Source of the DNA: JBFLYN01 sp040756655
GTDB lineage: Bacteria > Bacillota > Sulfobacillia > UBA8153
Assembly: GCA_040756655.1 (NCBI GenBank)
Contig: JBFLYN010000009.1
Coordinates: 1-64,000 of the forward strand
Reading direction: 5' to 3'
DNA length: 64,000 nt
In this document: piece after piece, positions 43,161-50,866 of the stretch
Numbering within the stretch: position 1 is the first letter of the stretch
Layout: each line of letters begins with the position of its first letter
The notes under the pieces: generated by a model
The model's input: the letters and a program-made list of their open reading frames with translations, nothing else
The model's database searches: none
What the model was told of the DNA's origin: nothing
Program-made: the position numbers and the translations under genes

Positions 43161-44180
43161 CTAGCGCTGGTACTTGGCGATGTTGGCCAGGTGCTGCTGG
43201 TAGGTGACAGCGAAGGCGTGGGTGCCATCGTTGCGCGCGACAAAGTAGTAGTACGGGACATCGGCCGGGAACAGGGCCGCCCGCAGGGCGGCCACGCCGA
43301 AATTGGCGATGGGACCCGGGGGCAGGCCTGCGTACCGGTAGGTGTTGTACGGGGAGTCAACTTCCAGGTCCCTAAACCGCACGGCACCGCTGGAACGACC
43401 CAGCGCGTACAATACCGTGGGATCAGCCTGCAACCTCATGCCCACCTTCAGGCGGTTGTGATAGACCCCGGATATGATGGGTCGCTCGTCAGCGACTACG
43501 GCTTCGCGCTCTATGATGGAGGCCAGGGTTGCCATCTGGTGGGCGCTAAAACCCAGGTCAGTGGCGCGTCGGCGCCACTCCTCGGAGAATACCTGGTTGA
43601 ACCGGCTAACCATGGCCCGGACCATGAACTCCTCGGTGACGTGCCGGGGAAACAGGTAGGTGTCGGGAAACAAGTATCCCTCCAGCGGCTCCCGGCACTC
43701 GGCGTCCTCGGGCAAAAACTCCCGCACCAGTTCTGGGTTGCGCACTGCTTCCAGGAACTTCTCCCGGCTACCCAATCCCCTCTGCTCCACCAGGGTGGCG
43801 ATTTGCTCGACGGTAAGCCCCTCGGGCACGGTGAGGGGATAGGTCACCACGTGCCCGCGCAAGAGCTTCTCCACGATTTGGGCCATGGTGATGCCGGGGC
43901 GCAGCTCATACTCACCGGCCCGCAGCTTGCCGTCTTGGCCTTTCATCTCCACAACCAGGCGAAACATCCAGGCGTGCTTGACCAGCCCGGCCTCTTGCAG
44001 GATCAGGCCGATCTGCCGGGTAGTGGCCCCGGGGGGCACAGACACGATCACCGGCTCGTCACTGCCAGGGACGGGTGTCAGCTCTTGGTGGAGCTCCAGG
44101 GCCACCAGCACGGAGGCGACCACCAAAGCCACTATGAACATGCTCTTTAGTGCCCTCCGCACCGGGGCCGTATCCTGCAA
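43161..44180 (-). CDS. mltG: Endolytic murein transglycosylase MltG
   Basis: A membrane-anchored enzyme that cuts nascent peptidoglycan strands. One N-terminal transmembrane helix (FIVALVVASVLVALELHQ), then a LysM-like part (VSVPPGATTRQIGLILQEAG) and the YceG catalytic domain with LTVPEGLTVEQIA, EGYLFPDTY, ASIIEREA carrying the catalytic glutamate, and SPYNTYRYAGLPPGPIANFG. Length 339 fits Firmicutes MltG. TTG 44180 follows GGAGG. It is the last gene of the conserved ruvX-DUF1292-mltG cluster. Confidence 0.95.
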   Translation of the reverse strand: MQDTAPVRRALKSMFIVALVVASVLVALELHQELTPVPGSDEPVIVSVPPGATTRQIGLILQEAGLVKHAWMFRLVVEMKGQDGKLRAGEYELRPGITMAQIVEKLLRGHVVTYPLTVPEGLTVEQIATLVEQRGLGSREKFLEAVRNPELVREFLPEDAECREPLEGYLFPDTYLFPRHVTEEFMVRAMVSRFNQVFSEEWRRRATDLGFSAHQMATLASIIEREAVVADERPIISGVYHNRLKVGMRLQADPTVLYALGRSSGAVRFRDLEVDSPYNTYRYAGLPPGPIANFGVAALRAALFPADVPYYYFVARNDGTHAFAVTYQQHLANIAKYQR

Positions 44181-44211
44181 AGCCAGACACCTCCAGGGCT
44201 AACCGTCAGCC

Positions 44212-44580
44212 CTATTCGTCATCGTCATCATCGTCATCATCGTCATGGTCATCATGGTCATCATCATCTTCGTCATCTTCGTCGTCATCCTGGTCGTCCA
44301 GATCCTCCAACGCCTCGTCTTCGTCACCCTCTTCGGCATCCATTAAGAGGGCCCAGGCCTCGGCCACCCGGTCCCACTCCTCGTCGTTTTCCACGGTGAC
44401 CCAATGCTCGTTGCCGTCTTCATCTACCTCGATGCGCAAGATCCCGGCTTCGTCTTCGTCTTCCTCATCCACGAGGATGGCATACTCTTTGCCGTCCAGC
44501 TCCAGGCGGGCCAGCACCACGCAGGTGATAGTGTTGCCCTCCTCGTCGGTCAGTTCGACCCGTTCCATTTCCTCTTCCAT
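44212..44580 (-). CDS. DUF1292 protein with Asp/His-rich tail
   Basis: A small acidic protein of 122 residues (YrzB-like). The N-terminal 80 residues match DUF1292 (VELTDEEGNTITCVVLARLE, LDGKEYAILVDEEDEDEAGI). The last about 40 residues are nearly only Asp with His, from a GAT/GAC-type triplet array. Its place between ruvX and mltG is conserved in Bacillota, function unknown. ATG 44580 lies 7 bases after AAAGGTGAT. The acidic tail may bind cations; it is longer than I expect for the family. Confidence 0.88.
   Translation of the reverse strand: MEEEMERVELTDEEGNTITCVVLARLELDGKEYAILVDEEDEDEAGILRIEVDEDGNEHWVTVENDEEWDRVAEAWALLMDAEEGDEDEALEDLDDQDDDEDDEDDDDHDDHDDDDDDDDDE
44216..44300. repeat. Trinucleotide (ATC/GTC) microsatellite in the DUF1292 gene
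   Basis: Dense in-frame runs of ATC, GTC and similar triplets on the plus strand encode the Asp/His-rich tail on the minus strand. Such arrays change length by slippage in steps of whole codons without shifting frame, so tail length may differ between strains. Confidence 0.75.
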
Positions 44581-44587
44581 GCTGTCA

Positions 44588-45013
44588 TCACCTTTCACTA
44601 TCCGGTTTGGTGCGGTTCCAATGATCCAGGAAACTCTGCAGGATGAGGGTGGCAGCCATCCGGTCCACCGTTTGGCGGCGGCGCTTCCGGCTGACGTCCC
44701 CCTGGATCAACAAGCGTTCGGCCTCGCGGGTAGTCAACCGTTCGTCCCAGGTATGTACGGTGATGCCCATCCCGGCCAGGCTGCGGGCAAACTCGCCGGC
44801 AGACTCGGCCGCCGGCCCGGTGCTCCCATCCAGGCGATGGGGGATGCCGACGACCACTGCGTCCACCTGGTGCTCTAGGGCCAGCCGGCGCACGGCGCCG
44901 GCTAACTCTACGTCGGCGGGCAGCGTCGCCAGTGGACCGGCAATGGTGCCGGTAGGGTCAGAGATGGCCACTCCGACCCGTCGTTGGCCCAGATCCAGCC
45001 CGAGAAACCGCAA
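44588..45013 (-). CDS. ruvX: RuvX/YqgF Holliday-junction resolvase-like / 16S pre-rRNA nuclease
   Basis: An RNase H-fold nuclease of 141 residues: LRFLGLDLGQRRVGVAISD at the N-terminus with the first catalytic Asp, VVVGIPHRLDGSTG, TWDERLTTREAERLL, and VDRMAATLILQSFLD with the last Asp. YqgF trims the 5-prime end of 16S rRNA in E. coli. The start is TTG 45013 after GGAGG; the track of longer frames has no ribosome site. It lies 7 bases upstream of the DUF1292 gene. Confidence 0.92.
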   Translation of the reverse strand: MRFLGLDLGQRRVGVAISDPTGTIAGPLATLPADVELAGAVRRLALEHQVDAVVVGIPHRLDGSTGPAAESAGEFARSLAGMGITVHTWDERLTTREAERLLIQGDVSRKRRRQTVDRMAATLILQSFLDHWNRTKPDSER

Positions 45014-45063
45014 ACCTGAGGATCCTCCCTTGCTCCCGAAAGTGTATCCTCGCCCGCAGGCTT

Positions 45064-46008
45064 CTACACGACCTTGATACAAAAGTGGCTGCATGAGGCC
45101 GCGCAATACCCGCAAAGTACGCAGATGGACACGTCCACGGAAGCCCGGCCCTCTTGTATGGAAAGCGCACGTTGGGAGCAACGGGCAACACACTGGCCGC
45201 AACCTTGGCACCACGGTTCGATGAGAAGGCGCCGGGGTGTGGCCGCCAGCTTCGCCAGCCGGTGAGCCGGGGGCTCCTTCCCCAGGAGCCAGGCCAGGTC
45301 CACTTCCAGTTCGTCAACGCTCTTTACGCCCACGGCCACCGCATGTACCCCGGGCAGGGCGGCTGCATAGGCCAGCGCCTCCCGGGCGTTGCCATGGAGA
45401 TGCCCGCCGCCCAGCGCCTTCATGATGTATATGCCCTTGCCGGCCCGGGTGGCCCGGCCGATGGCCGCCTCCATGTCCGCCCTCCCGCCCCCGCGGATGC
45501 CCATCCCCGCCAGGTTGATGAGGGGGTGGATGACATCCACCTCCGGCATGCCCGCAGCCTCCTCCACCACTTCGACCACGTGGGTGGAAATACCTACCGC
45601 CTTTACCCTTCCCCGTTCTCTTTGCTCCACCAGGTAATCCAGGGCCGGGCGGTGTCCGGCCAGGGTTAACCGGGATTCCTGTTCGTGAAGGAGGAAAACC
45701 TCCACCACGTCCCGGTCCAGTTCCCGGCGGGCTCGCTCCAGGTCCCGGGCCATGGTCTGGGCATCATATGCATAGGATTTAGAGGCGATCACTACCCGGT
45801 CGTGGCCGGCCAGGGCGCTCCTCAGGTAGGGGTAGGTCTGGTAGAGATCGGCCGTGTCGAAGAAATTCACTCCCAGCTCCACTGCCCGGGCCAGCAGCTG
45901 CCGGCAAGTTCCGGCATCGAGACTGGCCTGCAAAGGACCCATGGGCAGGGTCCCAAAGCAAAAGCGCGACACCCAAAGGCCGGTGCTGCCGAGCCGGGAA
46001 TATTCCAC
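45064..46008 (-). CDS. Aldo/keto reductase with C-terminal ferredoxin domain
   Basis: A 314-residue protein: AKR barrel with LGSTGLWVSRFCFGTLPMG, GVNFFDTADLYQTYP (catalytic Asp and Tyr), VFLLHEQE and VKAVGISTHVVEVVEE; then two 4Fe-4S motifs, CQGCGQCVARC and CVLCGYCAASC. Such iron-sulfur AKRs are common in anaerobic Bacillota; electrons may come from ferredoxin instead of NADPH. GTG 46008 lies 10 bases after GAGGTGG. It precedes ruvX, as in related genomes. Confidence 0.88.
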   Translation of the reverse strand: MEYSRLGSTGLWVSRFCFGTLPMGPLQASLDAGTCRQLLARAVELGVNFFDTADLYQTYPYLRSALAGHDRVVIASKSYAYDAQTMARDLERARRELDRDVVEVFLLHEQESRLTLAGHRPALDYLVEQRERGRVKAVGISTHVVEVVEEAAGMPEVDVIHPLINLAGMGIRGGGRADMEAAIGRATRAGKGIYIMKALGGGHLHGNAREALAYAAALPGVHAVAVGVKSVDELEVDLAWLLGKEPPAHRLAKLAATPRRLLIEPWCQGCGQCVARCSQRALSIQEGRASVDVSICVLCGYCAASCSHFCIKVV

Positions 46009-46025
46009 GGGTACTGCCCACCTCA

Positions 46026-46049
46026 CAAGAAAGGGCGGCCATGCCGCCC
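46026..46049 (-). terminator. Terminator-like hairpin just before the aldo/keto reductase
   Basis: GGGCGGC-ATG-GCCGCCC is followed by TTTCTTG on the minus strand, 20 bases before the GTG start. It could back up the terminator of the upstream gene or act as an attenuator for the reductase. Confidence 0.5.
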
Positions 46050-46085
46050 CACGCAACTCGATCTTAGACTAGCTGGATACGTTTG

Positions 46086-46121
46086 TCAAGAAACAGCCGG
46101 GGCCGCCCTTGCAGGCGGCCC
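46086..46121 (-). terminator. Terminator of the FBP aldolase/phosphatase gene
   Basis: GGGCCGCC-TGCAAG-GGCGGCCC (46100-46121) directly after the stop codon, followed on the minus strand by CGGCTGTTTCTTG. Confidence 0.7.
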
Positions 46122-46128
46122 GTGCTCC

Positions 46129-47232
46129 CTAGTCGATGGGCTCGAAGCGGTCCTTGAGGCGGTTCATCACATCCGGCAGGGTCGTGTACTCCATCTCGTC
46201 AAGGTGCAGACGGTGCGGCTCAAATGGCCCCATGCGTCGCATGTAATCGGCAATGTCCAGCGCCAGTGCCCGGGCCCGGTCGTAGGATTTGTCCGCAAAA
46301 AAGTCATACGGGCCCACCAGCTTGCCGTGAGCCAGCTGGTACCCGGCAGCGATTACCCGGGGCGGCCCGTCGAACCGGGTGGGAGTGGCATCGGAAAACC
46401 CTACGGGCATGAGCGGGCCGCTGTGGGAACCGCGCATCCACCCGGAGACCAGGTGAGGGGTGGCGAAGGGCTCCAGGGCCTCCCCCACCGCCGGCATACC
46501 GCTCTGGCAGCGCACGATACAGACCGGGTCGTCCTTGCCTATGTAACGCCCGGCCAGGAGGTTGAGTTTCTGGGTGGACGACGCTGCACCCTGCTCATCA
46601 ATGGTACGGGAATGCACCGACTTGATGCAGTACCGCCCGGGCGCCCCGATGAAGACCAGCATGTCATAAATCTCCTCCGGGCAGTCGAAAAACACCCGGC
46701 GGTGGGCCAAAAGGTCATGGACTTCGAACCGGAAACCCTGGTGCATCTTGGGGTCGATGACCAGGCCGGCCGTGTTGAAAGGATCGGCGAACATCTTATA
46801 AAGCGGCAAGTTCCAGGCCCCCGGCTCGGTCTTGTCGGCGGCAAAAACCACCACGGGCTCAGAGCCGCGTTCCACGAACTCCATTTCCGCCACCCCGGGG
46901 CCTAGCCCCTTGACGTTGCCGGAAAAGGCGTCTGTCAACAAGTCCTGACCGGCTCCGTAGAGCTTCAGGCTCCGGGCAACCTCGGTACAGGCCACGAACA
47001 AGTCCCAGGCCAGCTGGTGGACACTGGGATTGTCCAGGCCGTTCCTATGGGTCATCACCAGTACCAGGTCGTCGCCGGCGGCCAGCACCGACCAGTCTGT
47101 AAGCAGGTCCGGGCCCTGCTGCCCTAGATACTCACGCGCCCGGTTCATTAACGCCGGGTGCACGCTGACATGTCCCACAAAGCCACCGATGTCTGCCTTG
47201 ATCACGCTCAGTGTGATTCTGTCGGGCACCAC
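46129..47232 (-). CDS. fbp: Fructose-1,6-bisphosphate aldolase/phosphatase (archaeal type)
   Basis: A bifunctional gluconeogenic enzyme that both condenses triose phosphates and dephosphorylates fructose-1,6-bisphosphate. The 367-residue protein has the family signatures SVIKADIGGFVGHVSVHP, VLAAGDDLVLVMTHRNG, DAFSGNVKGLGPGVAEMEF, GLVIDPKMHQGFRFEVHD, CQSGMPAVGEAL and GPPRVIAAGYQLAHGKLVGP with the Schiff-base lysine region. It occurs in archaea and in deep-branching, often thermophilic bacteria. GTG 47232 follows AAGGGGG. Confidence 0.95.
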   Translation of the reverse strand: MVPDRITLSVIKADIGGFVGHVSVHPALMNRAREYLGQQGPDLLTDWSVLAAGDDLVLVMTHRNGLDNPSVHQLAWDLFVACTEVARSLKLYGAGQDLLTDAFSGNVKGLGPGVAEMEFVERGSEPVVVFAADKTEPGAWNLPLYKMFADPFNTAGLVIDPKMHQGFRFEVHDLLAHRRVFFDCPEEIYDMLVFIGAPGRYCIKSVHSRTIDEQGAASSTQKLNLLAGRYIGKDDPVCIVRCQSGMPAVGEALEPFATPHLVSGWMRGSHSGPLMPVGFSDATPTRFDGPPRVIAAGYQLAHGKLVGPYDFFADKSYDRARALALDIADYMRRMGPFEPHRLHLDEMEYTTLPDVMNRLKDRFEPID

Positions 47233-47365
47233 GTGTTCCCCCTTGAGCTTAATCAGCTACACCCTGATACACATTCTCTGGGTCCACAGGATATTCCTCT
47301 CCCGCCGGGCAAGAGTGTGCCCAGGCCCCGGGTAGGTGCACCCTTGATCCTGTCACACGCTGGGC

Positions 47366-47707
47366 TTACCGCGCTCTGGCCTGGGACAATTCGGCTCGCA
47401 AAGTCATCTCAGTGGCAGCGGGAGACTGGTGTCGCCGTTTGAACTCCTGGATTAGCCGGTGCATTGCAGTTGCGACTTCTGCCAGTGCGCGAGAAGACGC
47501 CGCCACTTCCTCGATGCCGGCGCTCAATTCCTCACTGGAAGCTGCCACTTCTTCTGGGCTGGCCGCTGTCTCCTCACCCACGGCGGCTATAGTGTTCATG
47601 GACTGCCTCACCTGGTTACTCCTGCCCGCCATGTCGCCAGTGGCGGCCGCGCTTTCTTCGACGGTGGCAGCCATGTTTGCTACTGCCCGGCCGATATCTT
47701 CAGGTGG
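47366..47707 (-). pseudogene. C-terminal remnant of a methyl-accepting chemotaxis protein
   Basis: Only the last about 114 residues of a chemoreceptor remain: ATVEESAAATGDMAGRSNQV, NTIAAVGEETAASPEEVAAS and ALAEVATAMHRLIQEFKRRH, the methylation-helix pattern. The ligand domain, membrane segments, HAMP and the hairpin tip are missing. No start codon with a ribosome site precedes it. Sequence upstream to 47926 holds no recognisable gene. Confidence 0.7.
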
Positions 47708-47926
47708 TTCCCGGGTCGGCCAGGGTGATCACGGGCGGTCACTGGGTGGCGCTGCCCTGCGTTGGACATGGGCGTTGAGAGGAGGGTGGCCTCCCGTGGG
47801 TCAACTGTGGCGACACCCGGGACTGGGCAGACCGCCCAAAGGGCAGCACCTCCAGGATCAATCTCCTGCGCGCAGGGCCGGTTCCACTTCACTGCCTACT
47901 GCCCGGCTCCCGCCCTGACCCCTGCT

Positions 47927-48226
47927 TCAGGCCGCCCCTGATCTCACACCCTTGACCACGGCAGGGGGAAGCCGGTGTGCACGGTAATGGGCATAAACAT
48001 CAGGGTACTCACTGACCCCGGCCGCCCGTAGTACGTCCCGCCCGCTGGTATCAGTGGTTCCTGCCTTCACCAGTACCAGGATGCGCCTGTCTTGCGATTC
48101 CGGGACCAGTAGGTCTGCCGCCACCAGGCCAGAACGCCGACCTCCACCAGGACCCGCCTCCACCGGTACTTCCTCAAAGTGCCATACCTCCCCGGGCGGC
48201 GGCCAGCCCCCGGGGCAGCACACCAC
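47927..48226 (-). CDS. Hypothetical small protein
   Basis: A 99-codon frame with GC-rich third positions, reading VWHFEEVPVEAGPGGGRRSG, LLVPESQDRRILVLVKAGT and VSEYPDVYAHYRAHRLPP. I do not recognise the family. The N-terminal 12 residues are low quality and the real start may be a GTG near codon 21. A perfect inverted repeat abuts it upstream, as an operator would. The frame could also be a fragment of a larger lost gene. Confidence 0.4.
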   Translation of the reverse strand: MVCCPGGWPPPGEVWHFEEVPVEAGPGGGRRSGLVAADLLVPESQDRRILVLVKAGTTDTSGRDVLRAAGVSEYPDVYAHYRAHRLPPAVVKGVRSGAA

Positions 48227-48246
48227 TGCACTAGTTCACTAGTGCA
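48227..48246. promoter_or_regulatory. 20-bp inverted repeat, operator-like
   Basis: TGCACTAGT-TC-ACTAGTGCA: 9-bp perfect arms with a 2-bp spacer directly upstream of the small hypothetical ORF. It resembles binding sites of MarR- or TetR-type dimers. No regulator gene is adjacent. Confidence 0.5.
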
Positions 48247-48401
48247 CCGTATATCCCCGGCCGCCCGGTGAAGTCAAGTCCTCCCAGGAAAGAATGCGCA
48301 GGACCCCGCGGCACCACAGGCAGGGGCGTCCTCTTCGGGGTATCCACCCTGGACGGCTGCCGGAGATGCCAGGCCCTCACGCGCCGGGGCAGGATAGAAA
48401 G

Positions 48402-48435
48402 GAACCGCCCGGTTTGAGTGCTCGCAGGGCGGTTC
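48402..48435 (-). terminator. glyA terminator
   Basis: Arms GAACCGCCC/GGGCGGTTC with a 16-base loop, then CTTTCT on the minus strand, about 70 bases after the glyA stop. The remaining 48247-48400 sequence shows no gene. Confidence 0.65.
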
Positions 48436-48502
48436 GATCGTAGTTTCCCCCCCGGTCTTTCCGGTGACGGGCGTCCGGGGCAGGTTGCCCACGCTTGGCT
48501 AT

Positions 48503-49750
48503 CTACTCCACATACAGGGGAAAGCGAGCGCACATCTCCAGGACTTCCTGCTTGATCTTGGCCAGGGTTTCCGGGTCCTTGCGGGCCTGTATGGCCCGGT
48601 CGATGCACGAGGCAATGAACTCCATCTCTGCCCGGCCCATCCCACGGGTGGTGACGGCGGGAGTCCCGATGCGGATGCCACTGGTTACCATGGGGCTTTT
48701 GGTCTCAAAGGGGATGGTGTTCTTGTTGACGGTGATCCCCACTTCGTCCAGCACGGCCTCGGCCGTCTTGCCGGTTACATTCTTGTTGGTAAGGTCCACC
48801 AGCATCAGGTGGTTATCAGTGCCGCCCGAAACCAGCCTAAAACCGCGTTCCACCAGTGCATTGGCCAAGGCCTGAGCGTTTTGGATGATGCGCTCTTGGT
48901 ACGCCTTGAACTCGGGAGTCAAGGCCTCGCCGAAGGCCACGGCCTTGGCCGCGATGATGTGCATGAGCGGCCCACCCTGGATGCCGGGGAACACGGCCTT
49001 GTCAATGTCCTTGGCATACTCCTCCCTGCAGAGGATCATGCCACCCCGGGGCCCCCTCAGGGTCTTGTGGGTGGTGGTAGTGACATAATCGGCATGGGGC
49101 ACCGGCGACGGGTGAAGGCCTGCGGCCACCAGCCCGGCAATGTGGGCCATGTCCACCATGAAGCTGGCCCCGACCTCCCGGGCGATGGAACCAAGGACGG
49201 CAAAGTCGATGATGCGGGGATAAGCGCTGGCCCCGGCCACGATCAGCTTGGGACGGTGCTCTCGCGCCAGGTGCAGGACCTGGTCATAGTCCAGCCTCTC
49301 GTCCTTGGGATTGACACCGTAGGGCACAAACCGGAAATATTTGCCCGACAGGTTCACCGGGCTACCGTGGGTGAGGTGGCCGCCGTGGCTTAGGTTCATG
49401 CCCAGCACCGTATCGCCCGGTTCCAGCGCGGCAAAGTACACGGCGGTGTTGGCCTGGGCGCCCGAGTGGGGTTGGACATTGGCGTGACCGGCCCCGAAAA
49501 GCTCCTTGGCCCGGTCCCGGGCCAGATCCTCAACTACGTCCACGTGCTCGCAGCCACCGTAGTAGCGGCGGCCGGGGTAGCCCTCGGCATACTTGTTGGT
49601 AAGAACCGTGCCCGCCGCTTCCAGCACGGCGCGGCTGACGAGGTTTTCCGATGCGATGAGCTCCACTACTTCCGCCTGCCGCCGCTTTTCGTTCTGGCAG
49701 GCCTCGAAAACGGCGGGATCCTGCAATTGCAGGGGCTTGTTCACAGACAT
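48503..49750 (-). CDS. glyA: Serine hydroxymethyltransferase
   Basis: Interconverts serine and glycine with tetrahydrofolate. The 415-residue protein shows [54 protein letters not shown] and [15 protein letters not shown] with the PLP lysine. All match the family in length and order. ATG 49750 is one base after GGAGGAGGT; GTG 49744 is a slightly better spaced alternative. The cysteine-synthase-type gene lies 21 bases upstream, so the two are probably one operon. Confidence 0.97.
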   Translation of the reverse strand: MSVNKPLQLQDPAVFEACQNEKRRQAEVVELIASENLVSRAVLEAAGTVLTNKYAEGYPGRRYYGGCEHVDVVEDLARDRAKELFGAGHANVQPHSGAQANTAVYFAALEPGDTVLGMNLSHGGHLTHGSPVNLSGKYFRFVPYGVNPKDERLDYDQVLHLAREHRPKLIVAGASAYPRIIDFAVLGSIAREVGASFMVDMAHIAGLVAAGLHPSPVPHADYVTTTTHKTLRGPRGGMILCREEYAKDIDKAVFPGIQGGPLMHIIAAKAVAFGEALTPEFKAYQERIIQNAQALANALVERGFRLVSGGTDNHLMLVDLTNKNVTGKTAEAVLDEVGITVNKNTIPFETKSPMVTSGIRIGTPAVTTRGMGRAEMEFIASCIDRAIQARKDPETLAKIKQEVLEMCARFPLYVE

Positions 49751-49771
49751 ACCTCCTCCAGAATACCCTCC

Positions 49772-50722
49772 CTAGATCACCGGCGACCCCGGCGGTTCCA
49801 GCAACTTGGTGCTAAGGTAGCGATCGGCGCCGTCGGCGGCGATGGCCACGATGGTGGCCCCCGGGCCCAGCTGGCGGGCCAGTCTTAGGGCCCCGGCCAC
49901 CGTGGTCCCGCTGGAGACCCCCACCAGGATGCCCTCGCGGCGGGCCAAAAGACGTGAGGCCTCCACGGCTTCCTCGTCGGTCACGGACAGGACCAGGTCC
50001 ACCACGGTGGGGTCCAGGATGCCCGGCATGATGCCATCGCCGATACCCTCTTGGATGTGGTGGCCCACCGGACCCTCGCCCAGAAGCGGGGCATTGGCGG
50101 GCTCCACCGCGACTACTCTGATCCCGGGCTTGAGTTCTTTCAATCGCCTGCCCGCTCCGGTGATGGTGCCGCCGGTGCCGATGCCGGCCACCAGCACGTC
50201 GACGGCCGGGCCCAGGTCGTTCCAGATCTCCATGGCCGTGCCCCGGGCGTGGGACAGGCAGTTGGCCGGGTTTTCGAATTGCTGTGGCACAAAAACCCGG
50301 GGATCCGATGCCTTCATTTCCATGACCCTGGCCACGCAGTTCTCGATGGTTTCCTTGATATCCTTCCCGGCCGGAGTGAGCTCCACTTCCGCTCCGTAGG
50401 CGCGGAGGAGTTTCCGGCGCTCCAGGCTCATGGTCTCGGGCATGCAGATGATCACCCGGTACCCCTTCACGGCACCGATCATGGCCAGGGCGATGCCCTG
50501 GTTGCCGCTGGTGGGTTCCACGATGATGGACCCCGGCCCCAACAGGCCCCGGCGTTCGGCGTCCTCGATCATGGCCAGGGCCGGCCTCACCTTTATGCTT
50601 CCACCGGGGTTGAAAGCCTCTACCTTAAGGTAGACGGTGGCCGCTCCTTCCCCGGGCAGGCGGTTGAGCCTGACCAGAGGGGTATTGCCCGCGTGCTGCA
50701 GGATGTTCTGGTATACGGCCAA
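49772..50722 (-). CDS. Cysteine synthase / PLP beta-replacing enzyme (CysK/CysM type)
   Basis: Fold-II PLP enzyme of 316 residues. LQHAGNTPLVRLNRLPG, AFNPGGSIKVRPALAMIEDA (PLP lysine 44), PTSGNQGIALAMIGA, GIGTGGTITGAGRRLKE and VGVSSGTTVAGAL are all present. Typical cysteine synthases read NPGGSVKDR; here the Asp is Val, so the exact reaction (O-acetylserine, cystathionine or another beta-replacement) is uncertain. TTG 50722 follows GAGGAGG. It precedes glyA, linking serine and cysteine or glycine metabolism. Confidence 0.85.
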   Translation of the reverse strand: MAVYQNILQHAGNTPLVRLNRLPGEGAATVYLKVEAFNPGGSIKVRPALAMIEDAERRGLLGPGSIIVEPTSGNQGIALAMIGAVKGYRVIICMPETMSLERRKLLRAYGAEVELTPAGKDIKETIENCVARVMEMKASDPRVFVPQQFENPANCLSHARGTAMEIWNDLGPAVDVLVAGIGTGGTITGAGRRLKELKPGIRVVAVEPANAPLLGEGPVGHHIQEGIGDGIMPGILDPTVVDLVLSVTDEEAVEASRLLARREGILVGVSSGTTVAGALRLARQLGPGATIVAIAADGADRYLSTKLLEPPGSPVI

Positions 50723-50791
50723 GTTGCACCTCCTCTGCTGGCGTTCACCCGTCTACGTCTTGCAAACAGCATGCCAGCTACCGCGGGACAC

Positions 50792-50827
50792 AAAAACGCA
50801 GCCCGGCCGCGGGTTTTTCGGCCGGGC
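50792..50827 (-). terminator. Terminator of the sigma-54 activator gene
   Basis: GCCCGGCCG-AAAAACCCG-CGGCCGGGC followed by TGCGTTTTTG on the minus strand, about 40 bases after the stop codon. Confidence 0.8.
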
Positions 50828-50866
50828 CGGGTCAGGCTTGTATCATTTTGATACGCTCTGTCCGTC

